From assembly GCA_963784675.1 (NCBI GenBank), contig CAWASE010000001.1, positions 186,001 through 250,000 on the forward strand: DNA of 64,000 bases, in the 5' to 3' direction. Each line of letters opens with the position of its first letter. The stretch's first letter is position 1. Shown piece by piece: positions 54,566 to 62,886 of this stretch. The notes beneath the pieces are model-generated. The model was not told the origin of the DNA. It ran no database searches and worked only from the letters and a program-made list of their open reading frames with translations. The stretch is from SCTD01 sp963784675. Lineage in GTDB: Bacteria > Actinomycetota > Actinomycetes > Mycobacteriales > SCTD01. The position numbers and the translations under genes were made by a program.

Positions 54566-55315
54566 ATGACCCAGTCAGCCAACCCGCTGGTGGTGCTCGA
54601 AGGCGTCAACAAGAGCTTCGGGTCGCTGCACGTGCTCAAGGACATCGACCTCACCGTCGGGCGCGGCGAGGTGCTGGTCGTCATCGGTCCGTCCGGCTCG
54701 GGCAAGTCGACGCTGTGCCGCACGATCAACCGGCTCGAGACCATCGACAGCGGTTCGATCACCGTCGACGGTGAGCAGCTGCCCCGCGAGGGCAAGGAGC
54801 TCGCCCGGCTGCGCGCCGACATCGGCATGGTGTTCCAGTCCTTCAACCTGTTCGCGCACAAGTCGGTCCTGGACAACGTCACGCTCGGGCCGATCAAGGT
54901 GCGGGGCGTGGCCACGGCCGAGGCACGTGAGCGCGGCCGGGCGCTGCTGGAGCGCGTCGGCATCGGCGACAAGGCCGACGCGATGCCCGCCCAGCTGTCC
55001 GGCGGGCAGCAGCAGCGGGCCGCCATCGCCCGCGCCCTGGCGATGCAGCCCAAGCTCATGCTCTTCGACGAACCGACGTCAGCGCTGGACCCGGAGTACA
55101 TCTCCGAGGTCCTGGACGTCATGCGCGACCTCGCCAAGGACGGCATGACGATGGTCGTCGTCACGCACGAGATGGGGTTCGCGCGGTCGGCCGGCAACCG
55201 GGTCGCCTTCATGGACGCCGGCCGCATCGTCGAGCTGGCCGAGCCGAACACCTTCTTCACCAGCCCGCAGAGCCCCCGGGCACAGGACTTCCTGTCCAAG
55301 ATCCTTACCCACTGA
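54566..55315 (+). CDS. gluA: Glutamate ABC transporter, ATP-binding protein
   Basis: A 249-residue polar amino acid ABC ATPase: Walker A VIGPSGSGKSTLCRTINRLE near 38, Q-loop GMVFQSFNLFAHKSVLDN, signature QLSGGQQQRAAIARAL, Walker B LMLFDEPTSALDPE and VVTHEMGFAR. It drives uptake through GluC and GluD. It is the first gene of gluABCD. The frame is open upstream, but TACGGT and the conserved N-terminus (LVVLEGVNKSFG) fix the ATG at 54566. gluB follows after 32 bp. Confidence 0.94.
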   Translation: MTQSANPLVVLEGVNKSFGSLHVLKDIDLTVGRGEVLVVIGPSGSGKSTLCRTINRLETIDSGSITVDGEQLPREGKELARLRADIGMVFQSFNLFAHKSVLDNVTLGPIKVRGVATAEARERGRALLERVGIGDKADAMPAQLSGGQQQRAAIARALAMQPKLMLFDEPTSALDPEYISEVLDVMRDLAKDGMTMVVVTHEMGFARSAGNRVAFMDAGRIVELAEPNTFFTSPQSPRAQDFLSKILTH

Positions 55316-55347
55316 ACCCTGCACCACCGACGTCCAGGAGGACACAC

Positions 55348-56214
55348 ATGCGCACCACCCTGCGAGCAGCGGCACTGCTGACCGCCCTGGCCCTGGCCGC
55401 CACCGGCTGCGGCGGCGGTGACGACGACGACGCGGTCGCCGCCGACGGCGCCTCCCCGAAGGCCTCCTTCGCCGCGGGGACGACGATGGCCAAGATCCAG
55501 TCCGCGGGCGTGCTGAAGGTCGGCACCAAGTTCGACCAGCCGCTCTACGGCGAGAAGCAGCTCTCCGGCGACGTCGAGGGCTTCGACGTCGAGATCGCCA
55601 CGCTCGTCGCCGACTCGCTCGGGGTGAAGCCCGACTTCACCGAGGCCGTCAGCAAGAACCGCGAGCCGTTCCTGCAGAACGGCACCGTCGACATCGTCGT
55701 GGCGACCTACACGATCAACGACAAGCGCAAGATGGTCGTCGACTTCGCCGGCCCCTACTACGTCACCGGCCAGGGTCTGATGGTGGCCAAGGACAACAGC
55801 GACATCACCGGCCCGGACACCCTGGACGGCAAGAAGGTCTGCTCGGTCGAGGGGTCCACGCCTGCCGAGCGCATCAAGACCGAGTACCCCAAGGCCGTCC
55901 TGACCACCTTCGACACCTACGGCAAGTGCGCCGAGGCGCTCAAGAACGGGCAGACCGACGCGGTGACCACCGACGAGGCGATCCTGCTCGGGCTGGTCAG
56001 CAAGAGCCCGGACGACTTCAAGGTCGTGGGCAAGCCGTTCAGCGAGGAGCCCTACGGCATCGGCCTGAAGAAGGACGACACCGAGTTCCGCACCTACCTG
56101 AACGACCTGCTCGAGGCCTCCTACCAGGACGGCCGCTGGGAGAAGGCGCTCAAGGACACCGTCGGCACCGTGCAAGAAGACCTGCCCTCTCCGCCGGCCG
56201 TCGACCGCTACTAG
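55348..56214 (+). CDS. gluB: Glutamate ABC transporter, substrate-binding lipoprotein
   Basis: A 288-residue extracellular solute-binding protein of family 3. A lipoprotein signal ends in the lipobox LAATGC (cysteine near 24). The binding domain has VGTKFDQPLYGEKQ, EGFDVEIATLVADSLG, VATYTINDKRKMVVDFAGPY and DAVTTDEAILLGLV. AGGAGG precedes the ATG, giving a strong ribosome site. A 19-bp perfect hairpin after its stop probably lets it be expressed above the permeases. Confidence 0.94.
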   Translation: MRTTLRAAALLTALALAATGCGGGDDDDAVAADGASPKASFAAGTTMAKIQSAGVLKVGTKFDQPLYGEKQLSGDVEGFDVEIATLVADSLGVKPDFTEAVSKNREPFLQNGTVDIVVATYTINDKRKMVVDFAGPYYVTGQGLMVAKDNSDITGPDTLDGKKVCSVEGSTPAERIKTEYPKAVLTTFDTYGKCAEALKNGQTDAVTTDEAILLGLVSKSPDDFKVVGKPFSEEPYGIGLKKDDTEFRTYLNDLLEASYQDGRWEKALKDTVGTVQEDLPSPPAVDRY

Positions 56215-56225
56215 CGACCCTCGGG

Positions 56226-56268
56226 GCCTGACCGGGTCGGACGCCGCGTGCGTCCGACCCGGTCAGGC
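56226..56268 (+). terminator. Strong hairpin between gluB and gluC
   Basis: A 19-bp perfect stem with a 5-nt loop (CGCGT), 11 bp beyond the gluB stop, followed by a C/T-rich stretch. It is likely an attenuator or mRNA-stabilising element inside the gluABCD operon. Confidence 0.75.
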
Positions 56269-56306
56269 TCTCTCCCCCACCTGCTGCCCGCCGCGAGGAG
56301 CCCTCG

Positions 56307-56966
56307 GTGTCCCTGTCGACGATCACCGACAACCTCGGCACCTATGCCGCAGGCTTCGTCGGCACGGTCGAGCTGACCCTGATCGGCGGCGCCACCTCGT
56401 TGCTGCTGGGCACCGTGCTGGCGGCGATGCGGGTGAGTCCGATCGCCTCGCTGCGCGCGGCCGGCCTGCTCTATGTCGAGACGTTCCGCAACTTCCCGCT
56501 GCCCGTGCTGGCGATCCTGCTGGCGTTCGGGCTGCCCAAGCTGGGTGAACCGGTGCGCGGCTTCTCGTTCTTCACCTGGGCCGCCATCGCTATCGGCATC
56601 TACCACGCGTCGTTCGTCTGTGAGGCCCTGCGCTCGGGGATCAACTCGGTCTCGGCCGGTCAGGGCGAGGCCGCGCGGTCGCTCGGCCTGCCGTTCCGGC
56701 AGGTCATGACGCTGGTGGTCCTGCCGCAGGCGTTCCGCACCGTCATCCCGCCGCTGGGCAACGTGCTCATCGCCCTGACCAAGAACACCTCCGTCGCCGC
56801 GCTGATCGACGTCACCGACATCACCAACCAGACCGAGCTTGTCATCAACGACACGATCGACCCGATCACCGCGGTCGCCGGGGCCGCGATCGCCTATCTG
56901 ATCCTCACCCTGCCGATGGGGCTCGCCGTCGGGCGCCTGGAGCGCAAGGCAGCGTTCGCCCGATGA
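56307..56966 (+). CDS. gluC: Glutamate ABC transporter, permease
   Basis: A 219-residue inner-membrane permease of the HisMQ type. It has five TM segments and the conserved EAA loop (GQGEAARSLGLPFRQVMTLV) that contacts the ATPase, followed by VLPQAFRTVIPPLGN. The start is GTG at 56307 with GAGGAG before it. The gluD ATG overlaps its stop by 4 bp, so the two permeases are coupled. Confidence 0.93.
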   Translation: MSLSTITDNLGTYAAGFVGTVELTLIGGATSLLLGTVLAAMRVSPIASLRAAGLLYVETFRNFPLPVLAILLAFGLPKLGEPVRGFSFFTWAAIAIGIYHASFVCEALRSGINSVSAGQGEAARSLGLPFRQVMTLVVLPQAFRTVIPPLGNVLIALTKNTSVAALIDVTDITNQTELVINDTIDPITAVAGAAIAYLILTLPMGLAVGRLERKAAFAR

Positions 56967-57817
56967 GCGCCGGCCTGCTGACCTTCAGCGACCCGCTCGG
57001 TCCGCGCGGCCGGCGCAAGGCGCTGGTCGGCTCCGTCGTCGGCGCGCTGGTCCTGCTCGCGCTGCTCGGCGTCGTGCTGGGCAAGTTCGCCTCCGCCGGC
57101 CAGCTCGACGGCGACCGCTGGACCGAGCTGCTCAGCCCGGACGGCCTGCGGCTGTACGGCAACGGCCTGCTCTCGACCCTCAAGGCCGCGGCCGCCGCGA
57201 TCGTCCTCTCGATCGGCGTCGGCACCGTGATGGCGCTGGGCCGGCTGTCGACCCTCGCGCCGCTGCGCTGGCTGGCCGGCACCTACGTCGAGCTGTTCCG
57301 GGCGCTGCCCTCGCTGCTGCTCATCATCTTCGCGTTCTTCGCCCTGCCGGAGATCCTGGGCCGCCCGGTGGGCCGCTACAGCGCGCTGGTCATCGGCCTG
57401 TCGCTCTACAACAGCGCCGTGTTCGCCGAGATCATCCGGGCCGGGGTGCTGTCGCTGCCCAAGGGTCAGTCCGAGGCCGCCGTCGCGCTCGGGCTGCGGC
57501 GCTCGCAGGTGCAGCAGCTCGTCGTGCTGCCGCAGGCCGTCAGCCGGATGCTGCCCTCGCTGGTCGCGCAGATGGTGGTCGTGCTCAAGGACACCTCCTA
57601 CGGCCTGATCATCGGCTACGAGGAGCTGCTGCGCACCGGCACGATCGCCGGCGAGACCACCGCCGACGTGCTGCAGAGCTACGTGATCGTGGCGGTCATC
57701 TACATCGCCGTCTGCTACTCGCTGTCCCGGCTGGCCCGGCGGCTCGAGGGTCGGGCGCAGCGCCGGTACGGCAAGCTCCAGCAGGTGGCGGTCGTCGCCG
57801 ACGCCGACGTCACCTGA
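56963..57817 (+). CDS. gluD: Glutamate ABC transporter, permease
   Basis: A 284-residue permease, the partner of GluC. A first TM segment (LVGSVVGALVLLALLGVVLG) is followed by a long periplasmic loop, further TM segments and the EAA loop (GQSEAAVALGLRRSQVQQLV). The protein ends VVADADVT at TGA 57815. Beyond it the frame stays open for 27 codons that repeat this tail, so readthrough would give an extended C-terminus. Confidence 0.92.
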   Translation: MSAGLLTFSDPLGPRGRRKALVGSVVGALVLLALLGVVLGKFASAGQLDGDRWTELLSPDGLRLYGNGLLSTLKAAAAAIVLSIGVGTVMALGRLSTLAPLRWLAGTYVELFRALPSLLLIIFAFFALPEILGRPVGRYSALVIGLSLYNSAVFAEIIRAGVLSLPKGQSEAAVALGLRRSQVQQLVVLPQAVSRMLPSLVAQMVVVLKDTSYGLIIGYEELLRTGTIAGETTADVLQSYVIVAVIYIAVCYSLSRLARRLEGRAQRRYGKLQQVAVVADADVT

Positions 57818-57931
57818 GCGTCTGACGCCGACGTGACCCGAGCGTCTGACGCGGACGCCGACGTCACCTCAGCGTCGGACGCGGACGCCGACGTCACCTG
57901 AGCGTCTGACGCCGACGCCGACGTCGCCCGA
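57801..57931 (+). repeat. In-frame tandem repeat at the gluD stop codon
   Basis: Units of 24 and 30 bp repeat the last codons of gluD together with the stop. In the gluD frame they read ASDADVT, then ASDADADVT twice, separated by CGA and TCA where gluD has TGA. A second TGA is at 57899-57901 and another unit follows. Differences inside the units are synonymous (GCC/GCG, TCT/TCG, GTG/GTC). The tract shares TGAGCGTCTGA with the repeat at 19347. Confidence 0.85.
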
Positions 57932-58003
57932 CGGCTACTGCCGGCCGTCCCCGCGAGCAGAGCAGCGCCGTCGGAGCTGCGGGGGCCCGAGGGGGGCCTG
58001 CCG

Positions 58004-60193
58004 TTACTCGCCGGCGCGCAGCCGCAGCTTCGGGCTGGCCGCGCCGGTGGGCGGCACCTGGAAGTGGCGCAGCGCGAAGCTCATGACCTGCTGGAAGACG
58101 GGCGCGGCCACCGTCCCGCCGTAGTAGCCGTTCTTGGGCGCCTGCACCGACACGGCGACGACGAAGCGCGGGGCGTCGGCGGGCGCGAACCCGACGAAGC
58201 TGGCCGTGTAGGTGCCGTCGTAGACGCCGTTGACGTTGCGCCGGGCGGTGCCGGTCTTGCCCGCGACCCGGTAGCCGTCGATCGCCGCTCCGACGGCGGT
58301 ACCACCCTCGTTCGTGACGCCCTCGAGCATGCCGCGCAGCTGCGCCGAGACCGCCGGGCTGATGACCCGCACCGGCGCCTTGCGGGTGGCCGGGACGAGC
58401 TCACCGCGGTCGTCGGCGGTGGCTTTCACGATCGTCGGGGGCATCCGCACGCCGCCGTTGGCGATGGTGGCGTAGACCGACGCCATCTGCACGCCGTTGA
58501 CCGAGTAGCCCTGCCCGATCGGGTGCGTGCCGTAGTCGGTCTTGGACCACTCCGTCGCCTCGTCGCGCAGCAGGCCACGACTCTCGGCCGGCAGCTGGAT
58601 GCCGGTCTTGGCGCCGATGCCGAAGCGCTGGAGCATCTCGTAGAGCTTGGCGCCGCCGATCTTCTGCGCCGCCATGATCGTCCCGACGTTGCTGGACTCG
58701 ACCAGCACGCCGGTGAACGTCAGCTGCTCGACCGGGTGGGAGTGGCTGTCGGTGAAGCGCTTGTTCGACACCTGGATGAAGTCGGGCACGCTCAGGACGC
58801 TGTCGGGCGTCAGCGCGCCCTGCTCGAGCACGGCCGCGGCGGTGATGGCCTTGCCGATGGAACCGGGTTCATAGACGTCCAGGATCGCGCGGTTCTCGCG
58901 CAGCCCGGCCTCCACCGATCCGGGATCGTTGGCGTCGAACGTCGGGACGGACGCGAGCGCCAGCACCTCACCGGTCTTGATGTCCATCACCGTGGCGCTG
59001 CCGCTGAGGGCGTCGGCCTCCTGCACCTTCGCCGCCAGCACCTGCTGGGCGTAGTACTGCAGGTCGCGCTCGACGGTCAGCTGAACCTGCCGTCCCGGCC
59101 GCGGCTCGACGGTCGTGGAGCGCCCGTTCGGGATGATGCGGCCGCCACCGTCGACCTCAGCCCTGGTCTCGCCGGGTCGGCCGGCCAGGATGTCGTCGAA
59201 CTGCGCCTCGATACCGGCGTTGCCCTTGCCCTCGACGGTGGTGAACCCGAGCACGTTCGCGCCGACGTCCTTGCCGGGCAGCACCCGCTTGGGCTCCGGG
59301 GCGACGCCGACGCCGATCAGGGACAGGTTGCGCACCCTGGTGGCCTGGTCGGGCTCGAGCCCGTGCGCGAGCACGACATAGCCGCGGCAACCGACCAGAT
59401 TCGCCTTGTCGCACGTCGCGCCCGTCGCCTTCGGCGCCAGCGAGAGCTTGTCCACGACCTCGGCCACCGGCAGCCCCAGCGCCGGCGCCAGCACCGCGGC
59501 GATGCCGGCCGGGTCGCAGGGCGCCGGCTTCTTCGTGGGCTCGGCCGTCGTCGCGTCTGTCGCGGTGCTCAGAGGCTTCGGGGAGCAGGTGGCTTCCGCG
59601 ATCCGGCGCGGCTCGACGTACACGAGCCGGGCGTCGACCGACATCGCCAGCACCTCGCCGGTGCGGTCGGTGATGTCACCGCGCGGCGCCGCCAGCGCGA
59701 TCGTGGCGGTGCGCTTGCCGATGGCCTCGTCGGCGAGCGCGCTGCCCTGGAAGCCCTGCATCCAGACCAGCCGCAGTCCGATCAGCGCGATCAGGACGTA
59801 GATGCCGAGCAGGCCGCCGCGCAGGCGCACGGTCGGTCGACCCAGCGAGGCGCCGCCCCGAACCCGCGGCGGCAGCCGGCGGGCAGCGCCGGCAGGGCGC
59901 ACCGCACGGGCCGCAGCGACCGGGCTGCGTGCTGTCGAGCGTCCGGCTGCGGCGCGGGCAGGAGCGCCGGAGCGGGCGGTCGGGCGAGGGCCGCTGGTGC
60001 GAGGGCTGCTGCTGCGAGGGGTGCTGCTGCGAGGACTGCTGGGGCGAGGAGTGGCGCCTCGGCTGCTGCCCGCGCTGCCATCCGGACCGGCGCTGCTCCC
60101 GGGGCGGCCGGTGCTGGAGCCGCGGCGCCCGGGGCTCCCGGCACCGGGTCGGGTGACGCGGCCGGGGCGCCGTTCGTCCGGACCGCGGCTCAT
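58004..60193 (-). CDS. ftsI: Division transpeptidase FtsI (PBP3)
   Basis: A 729-residue class B penicillin-binding protein for septal peptidoglycan. The cytoplasmic N-terminus is long and Ser/Pro/Arg-rich (about 115 residues). A single TM (LLGIYVLIALIGLRLVWM), the dimerisation domain and the transpeptidase follow. Active-site motifs are EPGSIGKAIT (SxxK, near 445), VESSNVGT (SxN near 497) and VAGKTGTARR (KTG near 645). The ATG overlaps the ftsL stop by 4 bp. It is the last dcw gene seen here; 57932-58003 shows no gene. Confidence 0.95.
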   Translation of the reverse strand: MSRGPDERRPGRVTRPGAGSPGRRGSSTGRPGSSAGPDGSAGSSRGATPRPSSPRSSTPRSSSPRTSGPRPTARSGAPARAAAGRSTARSPVAAARAVRPAGAARRLPPRVRGGASLGRPTVRLRGGLLGIYVLIALIGLRLVWMQGFQGSALADEAIGKRTATIALAAPRGDITDRTGEVLAMSVDARLVYVEPRRIAEATCSPKPLSTATDATTAEPTKKPAPCDPAGIAAVLAPALGLPVAEVVDKLSLAPKATGATCDKANLVGCRGYVVLAHGLEPDQATRVRNLSLIGVGVAPEPKRVLPGKDVGANVLGFTTVEGKGNAGIEAQFDDILAGRPGETRAEVDGGGRIIPNGRSTTVEPRPGRQVQLTVERDLQYYAQQVLAAKVQEADALSGSATVMDIKTGEVLALASVPTFDANDPGSVEAGLRENRAILDVYEPGSIGKAITAAAVLEQGALTPDSVLSVPDFIQVSNKRFTDSHSHPVEQLTFTGVLVESSNVGTIMAAQKIGGAKLYEMLQRFGIGAKTGIQLPAESRGLLRDEATEWSKTDYGTHPIGQGYSVNGVQMASVYATIANGGVRMPPTIVKATADDRGELVPATRKAPVRVISPAVSAQLRGMLEGVTNEGGTAVGAAIDGYRVAGKTGTARRNVNGVYDGTYTASFVGFAPADAPRFVVAVSVQAPKNGYYGGTVAAPVFQQVMSFALRHFQVPPTGAASPKLRLRAGE

Positions 60194-60771
60194 CGGGCCT
60201 CTCCGGGGGTCGCCGCGGCCTCGTCCGTCGTGGGCGTCCCGCTGGTCCGGGCGGAGCCGGACTTCGCGCTGGAGCCGGACTTCGTCGGGCCCGCCTTCGT
60301 GGTGGGCCCGGCGGCGAGGTCGGCGTCCGGAGCCCCGGCCGTGACCGCCTCGGCGCCCTCGGGGGCCAAGGCGGGCGTCGGGGAGCCGAGCACGACGCCG
60401 TCGCTCAGTCGCAGGAACGCGGGCGGCCCGGCCTGGACCATGCCCAGCGCAGCTGCCTTCTCCGCCAGCGACTGCGGAGCGCGCAGCCGCTCGACCTCTT
60501 GTGCCAGGGTCTGCTCACGGTCTTCCAGGGCGCGCCCGTCGACGGTGAGGGTGTGCAGCCGGAAGGCGTCCTTGGCCAGCGCGGTGTTCAGCGCCAGCAG
60601 GCCGAGCAGGCCGGCGACGAGCATCACGACGACGCCGCCGACGAACGGGGCACGGCCGAGGACCACCCGCCGCTCCGGCACGACCGCGAGCGCCGGCCGT
60701 CGCCGCAGCACGGTGGCGCTGCGGTCGGTCCCCACCAGGGCCCGGGTCACGATCGCCGCTGCCGTGGTCAT
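60190..60771 (-). CDS. ftsL: Cell division protein FtsL-like
   Basis: A 193-residue bitopic protein. It has a basic cytoplasmic N-terminus, one TM (VGGVVVMLVAGLLGLLALNTA, about 44-64) and an extracellular coiled coil (LTVDGRALEDREQTLAQEVE). A long, low-complexity Ala/Thr/Ser tail extends well beyond typical FtsL. Its position between rsmH and ftsI with 4-bp overlaps on both sides, and the topology, identify it. It should join FtsB/FtsQ in activating FtsWI. Confidence 0.85.
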   Translation of the reverse strand: MTTAAAIVTRALVGTDRSATVLRRRPALAVVPERRVVLGRAPFVGGVVVMLVAGLLGLLALNTALAKDAFRLHTLTVDGRALEDREQTLAQEVERLRAPQSLAEKAAALGMVQAGPPAFLRLSDGVVLGSPTPALAPEGAEAVTAGAPDADLAAGPTTKAGPTKSGSSAKSGSARTSGTPTTDEAAATPGEAR

Positions 60772-61787
60772 GCCGCACGCACCTTCAGGGCGGCGCGCAG
60801 GCGGACGGAGGCGGCGCGCGGGTTGGCGTCGATCTCGCTCGCCGGAGCCTTCTCGCCGCCGGCGACGAGCAGCCGGAGCTCAGGCGTGGAACCCTCCGGC
60901 ACGAACGGCAGGTCCACCGGCACGGTGGAAGCCGAGCGGGCAACCATGGTCGACTTCACGATCTTGTCCTCGAGCGACTGGTAGGACAGGACGACCAGGC
61001 GGCCGCCCACGCACAGGCTGTCCAATGCGGACGGAATCGCGCGTCGCAACACGCCGAGTTCGTCGTTGACTTCAATGCGTAGCGCCTGAAATGTCCGTTT
61101 AGCTGGGTGTCCGCCGGTCCGGCGGGTCGCCGCGGGGATGCTCGAGCGCACCAGCTCGGCCAGGCGGGCCGTCCCGGTGAAGGGTTCGGCCACGCGCTCC
61201 CGGACGATCGCGTCGGCGATGCGAGAGGCGAAACGCTCGTCGCCGTACTGCTTCAGGACCATCGCCAGGGACCGTCCGTCGTAGCCGTTGACGATGTCGG
61301 CGGCGGTGCGGCCGCGGGTCGGATCCATCCGCATGTCCAGGGGCGCGTCGTGGGCGTAGGAGAAGCCTCGCTCGGCCTCGTCGAGCTGGAGCGAGCTGAC
61401 GCCGAGATCGAACAGGACCCCTTCGACGCACCCGAGGTCGAGCCCGTCGAGCACCTGGGGCAGCTCGTCGTAGACGGCGTGCACGAGCGTGACCCGGTCG
61501 CCGAACGGTGCCAGCCGCTCGGCGGAGCGTCGCAGCGCCTCGGGGTCACGGTCGAGCCCCAGCAGCCGACAGTCCGGCGCCGCGCGCAGGAGCGCCTCGG
61601 CGTGGCCGCCCATGCCCAGGGTGCAGTCCACGACGGTGCGCAGGCGGCCGGCGCGCCCCTCGTCCAGCACCGCCGGTGTGAGCAGCGCCGGCACCAGCAG
61701 GTCCAGGCAGCGCTGCAGGAGCACCGGCACGTGCGCCGGGCCGTCGACGGGCACGGCGGGCACGTCCGGCGCGTCGCGGCGGGGCAC
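60768..61787 (-). CDS. rsmH: 16S rRNA (cytosine-1402-N4) methyltransferase
   Basis: A 339-residue RsmH/MraW: HVPVLLQRCLDLLVPAL, SAM site VVDCTLGMGGHAEALLRAAP near 52, LFDLGVSSLQLDEAERGFSY, PLDMRMDP, GGHPAKRTFQALRIEVNDEL and VLSYQSLEDKIVK. It methylates 16S rRNA in the decoding centre. Start is GTG at 61787 with CAGGCT 7 nt before it. This suggests an internal leaderless promoter although it follows a small membrane protein gene by 17 bp. ftsL overlaps its stop. Confidence 0.96.
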   Translation of the reverse strand: MPRRDAPDVPAVPVDGPAHVPVLLQRCLDLLVPALLTPAVLDEGRAGRLRTVVDCTLGMGGHAEALLRAAPDCRLLGLDRDPEALRRSAERLAPFGDRVTLVHAVYDELPQVLDGLDLGCVEGVLFDLGVSSLQLDEAERGFSYAHDAPLDMRMDPTRGRTAADIVNGYDGRSLAMVLKQYGDERFASRIADAIVRERVAEPFTGTARLAELVRSSIPAATRRTGGHPAKRTFQALRIEVNDELGVLRRAIPSALDSLCVGGRLVVLSYQSLEDKIVKSTMVARSASTVPVDLPFVPEGSTPELRLLVAGGEKAPASEIDANPRAASVRLRAALKVRAA

Positions 61788-61804
61788 GGGCGGGAGCCTG
61801 ACGA

Positions 61805-62023
61805 TCAGCCGAAGGCCGCGAGGGCGGCCTGGGCAGCGGTGGTGAGGCCGACCGTGACCGCGACGGCGAGCCCGAGCAGCAGCACGCTCTCGCGCAGCTC
61901 GGACGCGAGCCCGCCGGAGGTGTCTGGGGTCGAGGTGTCTGGGGTCGAGGTGCCGGCGCTGGAGGTACCGACCGAGAGGTCTTCTGCGGTGGATGGGCTG
62001 ATCGTCGTGGCAGGGCTCGTCAT
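61805..62023 (-). CDS. Small single-pass membrane protein between mraZ and rsmH
   Basis: A 72-residue protein with a Ser/Thr-rich acidic N-terminus that contains a short duplicated TSTPD segment. It is followed by one TM helix (LRESVLLLGLAVAVTVGLTT) and a small tail. No family is recognised. ATG 62023 has AGAGG before it. Its place inside the mraZ-rsmH-ftsL-ftsI cluster suggests a link to division. Confidence 0.6.
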   Translation of the reverse strand: MTSPATTISPSTAEDLSVGTSSAGTSTPDTSTPDTSGGLASELRESVLLLGLAVAVTVGLTTAAQAALAAFG

Positions 62024-62356
62024 GGTGGTACCTCTCGACCGTGGGACGGCCGGGGTCGCGGTCCCAGACCGGTGGTGCGGGCCGTGCTGATGACGCGCGA
62101 GCCGTGCTGCTGACGTGCGGGCGGGACTCGTGCTGTGCAGGCGGGGGGGTCTCGTGGGTGACGCCGGTGGTACCGGTGGTGCCGGTGGGCGATCAGGTCC
62201 CGGGGCTGACGTCCCTGGGGCCAGGTCCCCGCCCGCTCCGCCGCCTGGCACCGGGGAAGGTGCGCCAGGAGGAGAGCGGTCGGAGACCTCGCACCAGGGC
62301 TGTCTTCTTTGTTGGCATGCGTGTTCGTCGGGCGGGCTGGTTCGTGGGCGTGCTCG
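62024..62356. other. Spacer between mraZ and the small membrane protein gene
   Basis: A 333-bp stretch with degenerate CCGGTGGT-type direct repeats (62166-62190) and no supported gene. Open frames that cross it are shadows of neighbouring frames. Confidence 0.5.
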
Positions 62357-62821
62357 TCAGGGCCCGGAAGGGGCGGCGGGGGTGGGGTCGGAAGGGCTGC
62401 CCGGCCGACGCGCTTCTGCCTGCTCGGGGTCGGCGAAGGCCTGCTCGTGGCCGGCTTCGTACGCGCGCCAGGTGTCGGCGTCCCAGATCTCCAGGTGCGT
62501 GTTGGCGCCGATCACGACGCAGTCGCGCTCGAGTCCGGCGTACGCACGTAGCGGGGCGGGGACGGTGATGCGCCCGGTGCGGTCGGGGACCTCGTCGGAG
62601 GCGCTGGCGAAGAAGATGCGGTAGTAGTCGCGCTCGGCCTTGGTCGTCGGCTCGCTCTGTCCTCGTGCCTTTGCCAGGAAGTCGGCGGCCGTGAAGACGA
62701 ACAGGCACCGCTCCTGGCCCTTGGTGACCACGATGCCCTCCGTCAGCTGGTCGCGGAACTTGGCCGGCAGGATCAGCCGCCCCTTCTCGTCCAGCCGGGG
62801 CGAGTGGGTACCGAGGAACAC
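62357..62821 (-). CDS. mraZ: Transcriptional regulator MraZ
   Basis: A 154-residue MraZ with two AbrB-like half-sites, each with the DxxGR motif: RLDEKGRLILPAKFRDQL and VPDRTGRITVPAPLRAYAGL. In E. coli it represses the dcw promoter by binding 10-bp direct repeats. The frame is open to 62971, but the GTG at 62821 (VFLGTHSPRLD) is the family start and has GGAGG before it. The tail after DTWRAYEAGHEQAF is a short Pro/Ala extension. Confidence 0.95.
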   Translation of the reverse strand: MFLGTHSPRLDEKGRLILPAKFRDQLTEGIVVTKGQERCLFVFTAADFLAKARGQSEPTTKAERDYYRIFFASASDEVPDRTGRITVPAPLRAYAGLERDCVVIGANTHLEIWDADTWRAYEAGHEQAFADPEQAEARRPGSPSDPTPAAPSGP

Positions 62822-62886
62822 GGCCCACCCTCCTGGCTCGACGACCGGAGCAGCGCCTGACGACCCTGCTTCTGCCGAGAGGAGCC

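Noticed and set aside
58064..61069. 1001-residue open frame on the plus strand
   Set aside because: Antisense of ftsI, ftsL and rsmH; no family similarity.
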